Both the position numbers and the translations under genes were made by a program. Below are positions 34,322-47,900 of a DNA stretch of 64,000 nt, one piece after another. Positions within the stretch are counted from its first letter, which is position 1. Every line of letters begins with the position of its first letter. Source of the stretch: Styela clava (lineage: Eukaryota > Chordata > Ascidiacea > Stolidobranchia > Styelidae). The notes under the pieces were generated by a model that was given only the letters and a program-made list of their open reading frames with translations, ran no database searches and was not told the DNA's origin. The DNA lies in NCBI RefSeq assembly GCF_964204865.1, contig NC_135261.1, positions 9,796,001 to 9,860,000 on the forward strand, written 5' to 3'.

Positions 34322-34762
34322 TTTATTTCTAATGATGTAGTTGGCCGTAAAAACATGGATGAGGATTCTTGCTTCCCAAGATATGAAATGTGATTTTTGT
34401 CACAGCCAGCTGGTTGTGGCATACAGTCGAGCAGGCTTTGTGCCACTTGGGAAAAGTGTTCATTTAAATTTATTTCTAATGATGTAGTTGGCCGTAAAAA
34501 CATGGATGAGGATTCTTGCTTCCCAAGATATGAAATGTGATTTTTGTCACAGCCAGCTGGTTGTGGCATACAGTCGAGCAGGCTTTGTGCCACTTGGGAA
34601 AAGTGTTCATTTAAATTTATTTCTAATGATGTAGTTGGCCGTAAAAACATGGATGAGGATTCTTGCTTCCCAAGATATGAAATGTGATTTTTGTCACAGC
34701 CAGCTGGTTGTGGCATACAGTCGAGCAGGCTTTGCGCCACTTGGGAAAAGTGTTCATTTATG
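34322..34762 (-). repeat. 147 bp tandem triplication in the LINE open frame
   Basis: AATGATGTAGTTGGC starts recur at 34331, 34478 and 34625, exactly 147 bp apart, and the units are nearly identical. As 147 is 49 codons, the frame stays open across all three, repeating a segment that begins NEHFSQVAQSLLDCMPQ. Confidence 0.9.
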
Positions 34763-35640
34763 TTATTTGCAATTTGTGTATTACTGCAATTGAGTCCAAT
34801 CAAAGGACAAGAACCTGTTTTATTTTTACCAATAAGTTCATTAATTGTTTTCCACACTGCCTTGATGTTGCCTTTGTTAGAGGCAAATTTAGATTTGTAA
34901 TAATTTGATTTCATTTTGTAGAGCAATCGAGTATAAAGGTTCCTGCATTCATCGAACTGTAATTTGTGCTTGTCATTTATGTTTTTATTGTATATTAATT
35001 TCTTATAAAGTTGTTGAGTTTGCGTAACTCAGTATCATACCAAGGTTTGTTTGATCTGTTTGTTTGTTTTTTGTAAGGAAAAGATTGAGAGTAAGCAGTA
35101 GAGAATTGTTCAAAAAAAATTTCAAAGCAAGTGTTGGGAATTGGGATCCTGGATGCTGCTGAAGTCATCAATATCAATAGAATTCAGTTCGTTCATAAAT
35201 GTATTCAAGTTGGACGAAGTAAACTGGCGGTAAAGCGTTTCAATTCTGTTCTGAATTTGCTTTTCTAGAAGAGAGCATTGTACAATTGGCAGATGATCAG
35301 AAACACATTCTGCTAAAACAGCACTATTAACTTTTTTATCATATACGTTTGTCCAAATGTGGTCTATACAGGTAGCAGAACTTGAAGTTATCCTGGTTGG
35401 TCCTGGTCACTAGAGCAAATATACTGATTTGAGCTGTTGTACATGAAAACACTGTTTATGTTGTTGAATTCATCATTGTCAGTATTGGCTGACTCAAGAA
35501 ACATTTGGTTTAGGTATTCAGGATCAAGAATTTTAGTAAGTGCCTGGGCTTCAGCTTTTTTTGAATGAAGGGAAGTACATAATTCTAATAAAATAATCCT
35601 CAAATGCATAACAGATATACAAGCTAGCCTGTATTCAATC

Positions 35641-36814
35641 TATAAATGAGAAAAAGACTGTTGAAAAAACGCTAACACACAGCGATATATTTAAACAAGT
35701 CAAAGCAACGCACAAGTATAAACCTGACGAAACGTGCTACGCAACGACTGTCCCCCTAAACAGCACAAAAAACGGAGCTGGCAGCATCGGTCAAAGGTCA
35801 TGAAAGTTGGTAATTGTCTTCATATCCATGATTATGTGTGTTTTATTTCATTGAATATGTCCGAAGAAATGTCAAAATTAATGTTTTCACGAGCATCAGC
35901 TTCTATTCTTATTCCAGTAACACTGGATAATCAGCAAAATATTAGAGCTGACGTTGCCATTCAATAACAATTCTTTCACTCAAATAGATCAGATTTTCGG
36001 GCATGGTTGCAAATATTCGCTCGTTTTCTGGTTTTGCTAGTCATTTGTAACGTGATTCTATCGATAGGTTACGGATACTACCTCATAAAAAATAGTCATA
36101 ACCAAACATGGCAAACCATTGAATAAGAAACAAGACCCCAAATAGGAGAGAGGGGGGTGGACATAGATTGGCCACACCACACCAAAATATATATATAACA
36201 CCACATCGCACACGCTTGCCATCATGATTCATTTACCATTGTTCATGTTGCCCGTGCTTTTTTACTTCTTTGATACTTTACAAACAAAATAGGAAGGAGC
36301 CTTGATGATAAGATCAATGATGCATATTCGTTAATATATATATAATATTCCAAGAAACAGGAAAGAAGAAAATAGAACATGTTTGCGCCTGTTGCATTTT
36401 AAGATGATGTGTGTACTCAACTTTTAATAATACTGAATTCCTGCGTGAAAATACCGATACCGAAATTTTCAATATTGTCTCAGCATCCCAACTCTCGACT
36501 TAAGCTTTATGAACATCGTTTGACCTCCAACGTCGCGACTTTTAACTGGCTATTCATAGGCGGAAGACAGAATTCATTGGAGCATGAAAACGGTTTTTTA
36601 GGCTTACAAAATGCAGAAATGTGGATGGGATTTTCAAGTTTATCTCAGTAACTTCAGTAAAGGAAGTTACTAGAGTTATAATGCGGGCGAATTATATGTA
36701 CCGGTACTGGTATACCATTATTTATATTCGTTTCAATACCTGTTATTGTAGTGTCGTATTGCTCCTGACAGTACATCAGTACAGCAGTATGTGCAGATTG
36801 ATGATTTCCCCACA
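35641..36814. other. gene-free stretch
   Basis: Open frames at 35734-35967 and 36409-36651 have no recognised domain and no splice or homology support. A short (TA)n tract lies near 36332-36345. Nothing else is seen. Confidence 0.4.
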
Positions 36815-37185
36815 TTTTGGCATTCCTACATTCTGACATTTGGAGAAGATATTACAGCACTGTCGCCATACGGTACCGTATTTAAAGACATCAATAATAC
36901 TGTAATAACAGTGAATGGAAACTTCTCTTTTACGAGAGTTTAGTTCCATTAGGTAAGCATTCAGCAAAATACAGAAATAACGTCGACGGGCGGCGGGAGG
37001 TACGGTACCGGTAGGTTATTATTATCTTGACAAACATGGTGTGTTCTTAGGCATCTACGATCGTGTCAGATACCCTCGTTTCTGCAACTAGGCTATTGGT
37101 TTATGTTTCATTGGTCCATATATTGGGACGTCTGGGAATTGTACCACACTAAAAAAATTAAGTCATGAATAAGACATCAAACTTT
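36815..37185 (+). repeat. dispersed repeat, copy 1 (uninterrupted)
   Basis: It aligns with 37650-37758 joined to 38393-38640 (shared blocks include TTTAAAGACATCAATAATAC, ACGAGAGTTTAGTTCCATTA and TATTGGGACGTCTGGGAATT). It keeps the uninterrupted site AACAGTGAATGGAAACTTCT where copy 2 carries an insertion. Confidence 0.75.
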
Positions 37186-37758
37186 GGGGTCTCGTGTAGT
37201 TTCGTACCGTACCTGACGTACTTGTACGTTGTAGGCGAAGGCGAAGCGTAACAATTTTTTGATATGTCAATCCTAACCCCCATCTGATTACGCCATTCAA
37301 AAATTAAATCATTACGACATCACAATCACAGAGCTTGCCAAATATACGCACAATCGACCGAAATGGCATTGGTGGCGACGATAAAGAACTGACTGACGTT
37401 ATTGGTCTCTCTCCTATTGGAATCGTTGCGACGAGCAATGAGAGAAATAACTGTTCGATTTTGGGTGCTCGTTTGCGCGTCTTGGATGGCAGTTTGTATA
37501 GTTTGAAAGGCTCTATTACGTCACTGTGACGTCAAAATGACGTAATTTTTGGATGGTGTAGTCAGGTGTGGGTTGGGATTGATACTTGAAAGAATTGTCA
37601 TGCTACGCCGACTAGAAGTAGGTATGTTAGGTAAGAAATTACATGAAACCCCACATTTCTGCATTTTGGCATTCTAAAATTAGGAGAAGATAGTACCATA
37701 CAGCACAGTCGCCATATTTAAAGACATCAATAATACTATAATAACAGTGAATAGAGAC

Positions 37759-38382
37759 GGGTCTTACTACTTACTGAATACAGCGCGAAACACCGCAAAG
37801 AGCGCAAAACAGCGCGAAACAGCGCAAAAGAGCGCGAAACAGCGCAAAAGAGAAGAAAACAGCGCGAAACAGAAGGAAACAGCGCAAATTTCCGGCATAT
37901 TTACAAGGTTATGTACCGTATTATAGGTCATCGTGCGAAATTTTATTTACCTTTTTGGTGCTCCAGAAGTATGTGCAGCAATATGTCGCACAACCTGAAT
38001 CCGCTACACACACACATACTATTTTCAGGTTGTGCGCCATCTTGGTGCGCATACTTCTGGAGGTCCCTTTTTACCTAACCCTAACCCTAAAGCCAACCAT
38101 ATCCATATGGAAAATGTTCTAAATTATGGTACCCAAAATGTGTCACCAGCAGGGGCAGACCTGCCATTACAGCATTACTGGCTACATACGTTGGTTTGTG
38201 TTTTTAATTTGCTGCCGTGGTACTCCAACTCAAAACAAGGTGCCCCGAACTCATTGCAGAATTTTTTTCTGCTTCACACTGTTTCCCTCTGTTTTGCGCT
38301 GTTTCCACACTGTTTTGCACTGTTTCCCTCTGTTTTGCGCTCTTTGCGGTGTTTCGCGCTGTATTCAGTAAGTAGTAAGACC
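37759..38382. mobile_element. Mutator-like non-autonomous element, long repeat-filled inverted arms
   Basis: The arms 37759-37890 and about 38270-38382 are inverted repeats starting GGTCTTACTACTTACTGAAT. Each arm is filled with short GC-rich units of the AACAGCGCAAAAGAGCGCG type. A perfect 10 bp direct repeat, GAATAGAGAC, flanks the element (37749-37758 and 38383-38392), a length seen with Mutator-type (9-11 bp) transposases. No transposase is present. The interior holds a separate MITE (37961-38062) and two CCCTAA units. Confidence 0.75.
37961..38062. mobile_element. short palindromic MITE nested in the 624 bp element
   Basis: The ends CTCCAGAAGTATGTGC and GCGCATACTTCTGGAG are inverted repeats. 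The interior half-sites CGCACAACCTGAAT and TTTTCAGGTTGTGCG pair as well. It is related to 14432-14537. Confidence 0.7.
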
Positions 38383-38903
38383 GAATAGAGACTTCTTTTT
38401 TACGAGAGTTTAGTTCCATTAGGTAAGCATTCAGCAAAATAACGTCGACGGGAGGTAGGCTATTATTATCTGGACAAACATGGTGTGTTCTTATGCATCT
38501 ACAGATCTACGGTCATGTCAGAAACCCTGGTTTTTGACTTTTTGCAACTATTGGTTTATGTTTCATTGGTCCATATATTGGGACGTCTGGGAATTGTACC
38601 ACACTAAAAAAATTAAATCCTAAAAAAGACATCAAACTTTGTTCTGATATTGCTGTATTGTACAATTTGAATTTCAATATTCGTTATTCTTCTATAGAAA
38701 ACCAGTAGACTAGGTGACAAGTATAGCTATATGCTTCACTGTACTGTGCTGTATTAGGTATTTTAGTGTACGAAAGATTATGCTGGAATAACTTCGAATC
38801 AACAATACCCAGGAAGACAAATAAGTTATTCATTTTCTGGCGATAGCGGCTTGTTGGAAAATATTTCGTGGCTGATAGTTAACTGTTAACGTTATATTGA
38901 AAA

Positions 38904-41900
38904 ATGAAGAATTTATTAAATTTTCTATGCATTTTGGTAAGACTTGTTTTGACTTTTTGTTTTGTTTTATCAATTATATATATATATATCTATCGCATGT
39001 TCTTCTTCCCTCTTCCAGTCTTCATGATTTAGGAATATTTTTTCGGTATGTAAGTATATCGAAAGTTCATTTTTAATTTTAAAAGTATGGCAATTTTGGC
39101 AAACGAATATGTTTACAAAAATTGTTGATGTCTTGAAATTTTCGTAAGTACAATGTTTGTGTTTATGGGTATGCAATATAGAAAAAATTGGGTACAGTAA
39201 TTATTGTTTAATAAAAATAACTGTAGGCCTATATAACATAAATTTAACACTAATTTTAATCTATATACCGTAATATATTTTGTTTGCAGGTATTTTTCTC
39301 TTCAACAAATGGAGAACTTGTTGATATTGATAGCAATAATATTGAAACAGTTTTGAGTGAGTAACATACTCTTATTGTGATATTAATTAAAGAATGAATT
39401 TCACATGAAAATATTCTAAGAATGTGTCTTTGTTCTCAGAAATAAGCTCATTACATTCTCTGAAATGACCCTATTTGATATCCTGTACTTCCAGTATTAT
39501 AGTTTTTTAGCATTCCTGAAAAGTATTAAAAATGACAATTGGTAATAACAAGAAATAATATTCAACTTATATTCAAATTGACTGGAGTGAAATCTAATTT
39601 TTCGTTTAAAAAAGACATTTTCTGAAATTAATCATTTTGTCTAAACTCCTACAGTGACCATCAGTATTTATCATTGTTGATTAATAACAGCTAGTTTTGT
39701 AAAAATCACCCAACTTTCCATTTAGATGATGGTAAACCTACAGGGATAGCCGATACTGAATAATCTAATATTCCAAAAACCTTTTGAATCAAATTTCCGA
39801 AGATTGAATATATTCTGAAATAAATCATGTTCAATAGATAACTTAGGCTATAATAAGGACCAGTGTTTATTTAATCAATTTCGCATTGGAAATATAAGAT
39901 TCAAGTTAAGATGAACAGTGATTTGATTGATTCTGTATTTTTAACAGTTTTCGAGACTTCAGTTACTTAATAAAAGGAAAATATTCTAAATTAAAAAAAT
40001 CAAGAATTTTAAATACTGAATAGGCCTATAGTTACTTCCAACTTTCTTTGAATATTCAGTCCAGTCGAACCAACCCAACAGCCAACATTAAACTCTCATT
40101 CAGAATATTATATTTTTTTCAACTTTTTTTAATCTATGTTTACAGATAGCCATGAACTTGTATTTATAAATTTTTATGCCGACTGGTGCCGATTCAGTCG
40201 AATGCTTGCTCCGATATTTAAAGCTGCATCTGATGAAGCGATTAAAAAATTTCCACAAACTGGACTCGTAGCTTTGGGAAGAGTCGATTGCGACAAAAAT
40301 CGTGAGTGAATATGAGAATTTTTTATTTTTTATATAACTTCTGATCGGAGAATACTGCAGTCTGCAGTACATGTCCTTAGTGAAAGAATAAGAAACGTAA
40401 TTTCAGATCTAATACAACTTGAAGCTAAATCGAAACCAAAATAATAATTTGCTATTCCTAACAAATTATGCGAAATAATTTTGATTATACTACGATATTC
40501 TGGTTAAATTCAAAGTTACGCTTAACATACGAGATCACAAATTCTTATATGGTTAAAGATGCAAATTGAGAAATTGAAAATGTGAAATAGTTACCGGTAA
40601 TACAATCATATTTCATCGGGTTTCCATTTATTAAAGTCATAGAGACTTACATGAACTTTTTTTGGTCTGTCTGCTAAATTCACATTCACAAATTTTCAAT
40701 TCAGTTTGAACCTGGTTTTAAAGTCTGTTTTTGTTATAGCATTTTGCCTAAATACCAACAATGTGATATTTCAAAATTGTTGATATTGTATTGTATTCGC
40801 CAAAATGCTCAATTTTTTGGCTGCCCTGATATATCTTATACTGGTATATAAAATTAATGAGAATAAATGAAATTAAGTGTATTTTTTGTTAACTTGACTA
40901 CAAATTTGAATTGCTGTTTCCACCATGTAGCACATATGGTAAGTTTCTTTAATAACTTCAATCCTTTATTTAGTACTAAATTTGTATTTGCAGCTGATAT
41001 TGCGCAAAGGTTCAGCGTCAATAAATATCCAACCATGAAACTTTTTCGAAACGGTCAGATGACCAAAAGAGAATATAGAGGTCAAAGATCAGCTGACGCA
41101 CTTGTGAATTTTTTAAAAGAACAAATGAAAGATCCGATTCATCATTTTGCAACTGAAGAAGAGATGGATGATTTTGAGGTTCGATTCCATTAAAAATTTA
41201 ATTCGTTTTGATTAACATTAATTTATTCATTTCGTCATACTCAGATCTAAATTAAAGCTTGTGACATACTGACTTGTTTCTTTCGTTTTTTAAACTTTTC
41301 TTTTTTATAACGCTCTGAATGCTTTGAATAATCACCTGTAATATGATTGAGTAATATATAGTTTTCAAGCTTTTGATACCAAAACATAGCTTGCTGTTTG
41401 GCTTGATACTTTCGGTAATATGTTGAGGTTATCATAATGGATAACACGAACAGTTGAAGCATACATAAAAATACAATACATATACGTTGTTGCATGATTA
41501 ACTTTCACAAAAATGATGTTATTCTCATCATAGTCAACTGATAAAGATACTGGCCTATATTTTTTGATATGCCATAAGAACTATGGTAGTTTTGTTAGTG
41601 TTTTTTGAAGCAGCTGCGATTTCATTTTAGAGAATGATGTTATTTTAAAAATTAACACCCATGCTATTTTCATTTCATAAATCATTTCTTATCTGTCACA
41701 GTTGTTTATGGAATTTCCTGAATTTTACTTTAAATACTGATATGTTTCTTTTTTTAGGCAAGAAAAAGGTCAATTATTGGATATTTCTCAAGTAAAGATT
41801 CTAAGGATTATGAAACATTCGAGAAAATTGCAAAAAGTCTAAAAGAAGATTGTGATTTCTTCGTTGCCATTGGGTGAGCTTTTTTACTGAAATCTTAGTA

Positions 41901-44900
41901 TTGGTAAGTTGTGTTAAAATTTAAAAGTAATCTCTCATTTATCATGCTTCATGTTTTCAACTGGTATGATTTTTAAAAGATTGGATTTGTTAAATTTTCA
42001 GAGCAAAATATTTTTTCTTCTAGCATGAACAATTTTTGATTATCTGAATTTCCATTTTCAGGGACGTATCTAGTAAAGAACGACAATCTGGAGATAATAT
42101 TATATTCAGGCCTACAGGGGTAAGAAAATGTATTTTTACTCTAATTCGTCTCAATTTGACCAAATAACAGTATTTCTGATTTCCCATAGGTCTGTACATG
42201 GAATTTTTATGCTATTGAATACTGCTAGTGCTAAAAATAGAAAAAATCCTTGTCTAATTCGTGGATTTGAGACAAAATTTGTATACTTTTTTGCATTTAA
42301 CTGGCTGTATTCAATGCAACCACATAGTAGTGGTTTTCTTATTCATATTGCAAGTATTATTTGTCATAATATATCATTTTAAAGTAAAAATAGGAGATAT
42401 GTTTAATTTTTTCTAATATTATTTTACACAATTTCGACATTTTCTGGTAGGTAGTATTCTAATATACTATTAAAGTAGAGTCAGAGATATGTATGTTCAT
42501 TTAATATGAAATCGAAATTGTCTAACAACTGAACTATCTTGTTTTTAAAGGGAGATCCTGACATGGTGTATCTCGGATCACTCAGCAACCACGATCTTCT
42601 AAAAGCCTGGTCAACAGATAAATGTGTACCTTTGGTAAAGTATAGATCCTAAACTATTTGCCAACTCAGGTGTGAGACTTGTGCATCTGTGTAAATAATA
42701 ATATAAACGTCATTCATATATATGTATTGTAGGCTTTAGATTCACAAGAAATACTTCTATCTAACTTATGAATAACTTATAAGTTATATGCAATGGCACT
42801 GTTGTATTTTTATATGATAACTTCTGCTTTACGGCCAAAAAAATTTTATCGCAGTTGAATGCCTTGTAGGTACTGTTTTTGTTTGTGTAAATAGGCACAT
42901 GATAAAGGAAAATCAATACAACTTGAGAACAAATATGACATTCTGTCATATGGATTGACATTTTCTGGAATATTTTTGTCTGTCATAAATATAGAACAAT
43001 AAACATATGCCATAATTGCTGTTTAGTTTGCAAAAAGGATTTTATTAATAATAGTTGGCTTGATTTTTTCTTCATAAACTGATGATTTATCTGTTTAGGT
43101 TCGGGAAATTACTTTCCAAAATGGTGAAGAGTTAACGGAAGAAGGTTTACCATTCCTCATTCTATTTCACAAGAAAGAAGATACAGAATCGTTGGAACTT
43201 TATAAAAAAGTTTTATCGAGGAACCTTATCCATGAGAAAGGTTAGTTATAATGAGATTTTGCGTTACAAGTGTTCTACTTGTGTGTTTGTAATTTATATT
43301 TTCTGAGCTGTCAAAAATGAATGATTGTGATGATTGGAATGATTGTGGAATTGTGAAAAAGTTGAGAATTGAGAATTGAAAAATCATACCGTGAGACTTC
43401 AATTGCTCAAAATGAAACTTAGAAATATTGAATATATGGTAATAACTTCAAAATGATTATAAAATTTGACTCATTTTGAACATATTATGATCTGAATCTA
43501 TTATCAATTACGCTGTTTTCCAACAGAGTATATATTCGGTGGTGGGTTATGTTTTGAATTTCTAACAAAGTTGTAATTTTGATATTACAGACCAAAAAAA
43601 AAAAGATTTTTAAAATATTTCTAACGGAAATTTATGTACCATGTTTCAAAATATTTTCAATACTGTACAAATTGAAATGCTTTATATCTGCAATTAAGTA
43701 TGAACTATATTTACAGTAAAATTTTTGTTTGATTTATTTCTGGTTCATGATTGGCAAGCTCAATATTTATATTTGTTTATGTTCAAAATCATTTGTCTGA
43801 TTTCCACATAGGTATTGTTATCATTAGTTTCCATTGAAATTGCCTCTGGCAGTGTTTTGTTCCTACCAATCCATATTATTGTTCGAGCATTGATTTTTTT
43901 ATTTGTAAACATTTATTTCAAGAACTCCTATTCTATGATTACTTGAGTACCGAGTATGCAGTAGAGTCTCTTTTATGCCCTCAGGCACTTTACTGTCTGT
44001 CATTGATAACTATAATATGGTATCATATTTATAACACCCTATGGCATTAATTACAGGGTTTTAAGTTATTAGTTTTACAACCAGTAACAGTGGCGTTTCA
44101 TTGAATAAAGTATATGTAAAAGATATCATTTATTGATTATTAAATATGATTCTTAATCATTTTATCACCAGTTTTATTGATCTTTTTATTTACATGATAT
44201 TATAAGCTTTTTCGGTTTATATTTGATCACATTCTTTTTAAACAACACAACTTATTATTTATTACACATAAAATATTTTGTTGGAAATTTTTTAAATCAG
44301 GAAAAAGCATTACTATTTTTTGTCATTATAATATAGCATAAACAATAAACATATTTCAATATGTGATCTTCCTACTAGTTATCTGACTATAATTGTATCG
44401 TGTCATACTATAGTACTTCCTAGTTTGTGACTCATTAAAATTGACGCGGTAACTGTTCAAGGAAGTAGCTTTGAATTACCTCGCTTTGGCATAATGGCTC
44501 AATAAAATAATGAAATGGTTGATGAAATGACTCAAACTGAAATGGTTATTTCCAAAAATGGAGGTTATAGTTTAGTTTTTATTTTATTAATATATAATAA
44601 GGAACATACTAATGATACTATTTCATTTTGCAATCTTTTTTTTTCCTCAAAAATTGATCATGTACCTCATAAGCTTGTTGACCTTTATTGCTTACACCCA
44701 AACCAGTACCAGTATTGCTTTAAAAATTTTTGCGTCTTATAGCCTGATTCGCCTTATGTAGGCCTATAAATAAAAAGCTGATCTAAGCAATTTATTGACA
44801 GTGCGACTTATGTTCGGTAAAAATTCGGTACCCAATCTCATTTTTTAATTCAATTTTTCTAATTTAAAATTTAATTTTTTTTAATTTGAAGTCAATTGCG

Positions 44901-47900
44901 GGATAAACTTAGTGAATCGGTCATGCCTGGTGTTTATATTTCTTAAATTTCCTAATGTAATAAATTTTTAATATTCTAAGCGGAGCGACTAACCTATATC
45001 TTATTCTGAATTTCCTATTGATGAATTTATAATGAACTTGCTAGAAAATAAATTATAAATAGGTGTGATTTTTTAATAAATACTACGATGCCATTGCTAC
45101 TTGCTAGTTGTAGTAATTTTGATATTTTTTGTGAATAAGGGTCTGCAGACAGTCCACAGCCGGATATGGACGTACTATAGTTTTTAAGAATCAGAATCTT
45201 CCCGATTCGGCATTGCTTACCAAACTTATTACACTATGGATAAGGTGGGGGGCATGACATTTGAACTCCTAATTTTAACCAGGCTCCAATGCCCAGCCCA
45301 GTTTGCTGTATCTGTTTCCAGTGCTTTGTATCAGTAAATCTATTTAGCTGAGTTGATAACTAATTATATACAAATTTTTCTACTACAGCTCGTGTCAACT
45401 TCCTTGAAGCGGATTGTGATACATTTTCACATCCTCTACATCATCTGGGAAAATCAACTTCCGATTGCCCCCTCATCGCAATAGATTCGTTCAAACACAT
45501 GTACTTGTTCCCAAATTTTAATGATTTGAGGTAAGTGTAATTAAAGAGAAATTTCTACATTTTTCTCCGATTGAATATGACAGATTATTATTGAAGAACA
45601 TTGGCATCTATAGTCAAAGTCCCAGATATTTAAATTCAAATCTCACTGTGGATGTGATGGCTTTTATAATGACTTCTTAAATATTATTATTTGACTTAGG
45701 AAAATGATATTTTTTGCATAATATTTTTTTCTTAAAATACCAATATACCCATCTCTAGAAATCTTGTTATTTTATCGATATATGTCTGCCTGTAATTTCT
45801 GTGTGACAAAATGTTGTATTTATTATAATAATGCTAAAAAGAGTACTAGACGTAAGTGAAAGAAAACAAATGTGAGCACAACTGAAACTAGTTATAGTCT
45901 ATTGAACATTCTTTCTACATTTCTTGATGTTGTAAACAAAATTTTCGTCGATAGTCTTTGAAGTTTAGTATACTCAAAATTTTTTTTCTTGGTATTAGAC
46001 ATAACTTGTGAAGCCACTGAAACCTCTGGCATATACTATAGAAAATATTATAATTTCGATCACCTGAACCCCTAATAAAATATATCTTTTTTGAATGACA
46101 TTCAAAATTCTTTCAAATAACTTATTAAAAATATCTATCGCAAATATAGAATATTGTGGAATGGATATGCTAAATTTAAAATATAGTATACGGTAGTTTG
46201 AAAGTTTTATGCACTGATTGATCATTATTCAACTTGCGTCTTATAGATTTTTCTGGTCTGACCGTGAATACTTTTGTAACATGCTGTGTGCCTGTCGACT
46301 ATTTTTAAGTTTACTTCTGATTTGTGAATGAGTCCTGGACCTGGCATGCGAATGTTTATGGTTTCTCGCTTTGTGTGTTGGAATTTCTGTCTAATATATT
46401 ATATATTACTTTGTATCATTAATGGGAATCTTTGAAGTACCTGTGTTCGAACACTCAGTCTTTAGCACAAGCAAGGCAACATACAACAATGAATTCTATC
46501 TTTTAATGGTTTGGTAGCCCAGTGGTCTTCAAACTTTTCAAGACGTGACCCCGTTTCAAAAAATTATGACGCATGATGAGCATTGGCGCCCCCAAAGTAT
46601 ATTTATTGAAATGAAAAAAAAAATAAAACCAATAAAAACTGACCACACATTTAACCGATTGCTTCTCTTCGCAGAGCTTTTGAGATTGTGGCATAATGTA
46701 GCTTAAGCTTCTTATCGATAGAACTTTTTGACAAACAGCGCATTTAACGTTGGCACTTTATTTTGGTTAAACTTAGCAAAAAATAAAGCAAACGCAACGG
46801 TCGTAGTCCATTACAGTGAAAACACCACAACTGTTTACTGTAAAATTTAAATTATTGTCGTTACACAATAGCCTTATTATAGAAATATCACTCTAATTCA
46901 GAATATCGCTAGTCGGCCTAGTGAAGTGTAGACTGCACACTGTTGTTTATCAGCTCATTCTTTTCCACACGAACCCATTTGTGATCAACATGTCATAATT
47001 ACTTTCTCGTAATTGCTCCTTGTCTGCATGCTTATTATTCGTGTGAAATGTATAGTAAAACTGTGTTATACTGACGTTTTATTTGAAATAAACTGTAATA
47101 TTATTGTCTACTGACAATTTGGTAATATCCAAGACATCACACACACAATAAAATAATAACAGAAGAAAACATCGCCGGACACTCTGCGACCCCATAAATA
47201 TTTAAGGCGACCCCACCTGGGGTCGCGACCCACACTTTGGTGATCACTGTGGTAGCCTATCTAAAAATCGAACTTCAAGCCACTTTCGTTGTCTGATATA
47301 TACCTAATAATTTATTTTCGAATGGAATAAGATATCATATTTGAATAGTTAATTACTTGAAAAACCATAAAGCTTCTATATGCTAATAGTTTTTTATAAG
47401 TGATATTATTCAATTTCTATATCTGTAATTTTCGATTTGTAAACAACTGGGACTTATCAAGTCTTTTTCTTCAATATGTCATATCTAAGATAGACTCTTA
47501 CAGTAAGATATAATAACATACCAACCTATTTTCATACTTGATTTACATATAATCAAATTTTCTATGGGTGAATCATAATTTCCTTCTAATTCCGCAACAA
47601 AGAGGAAGGTGTGCTTTATATTTCCTTTAGAAAAACAAATCACTACCTATATGGTACATAATGCAACTGCACAATATTTCTTGTGCTGTTCAAGATTTAT
47701 GAACACGGGTATACTGCGATGGCCTAATAATTTTGGTAAAGCACACGAGAGCTTTTTTTTAAGCAAGTCAGTCTATTATTCAATCTGGTCCAGCCTATTT
47801 GGTCAAATAGGCTTTTTTGAGCCCATAATTACTGATGTCTCTCCGAATCTAAATAGTTGATAAATAGCTTTATTCACTAATACTTGTCCACAACTGTTTT

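Larger units (their letters stand above)
33183..35640 (-). mobile_element. Jockey/CR1-type non-LTR retrotransposon, truncated and interrupted
   Basis: Minus-strand fragments, in order, give the end of an AP-type endonuclease (IDHIWTN and SDHLPI near 35390-35280), a linker (RSNKPWYDTELRKL), a segment with LLYKMKSNYYKSKF, and the reverse transcriptase (FGIDGIPFKVLKHVPEHI, then NYRPISLLPSF, QFGFRKHHSTAMA and FLDISKAFDTIDH). The frame breaks several times, the RT stops before its catalytic YxDD, and the 5' part of the endonuclease is absent, so the copy is dead. An hAT element is inserted at 33647-34190, and a 147 bp unit is present three times at 34322-34762. Confidence 0.85.
37650..38640 (+). 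repeat. dispersed repeat, copy 2 (split by a 624 bp element)
   Basis: Second copy of 36815-37185. Its two halves, 37650-37758 and 38393-38640, are separated by the inverted-repeat element and its duplicated target. Confidence 0.75.

Noticed and set aside
38075-38092. CCTAACCCTAACCCTAAA, telomere-like repeat
   Set aside because: Only two to three units, inside a transposon; no evidence of a telomere or of a fusion point.
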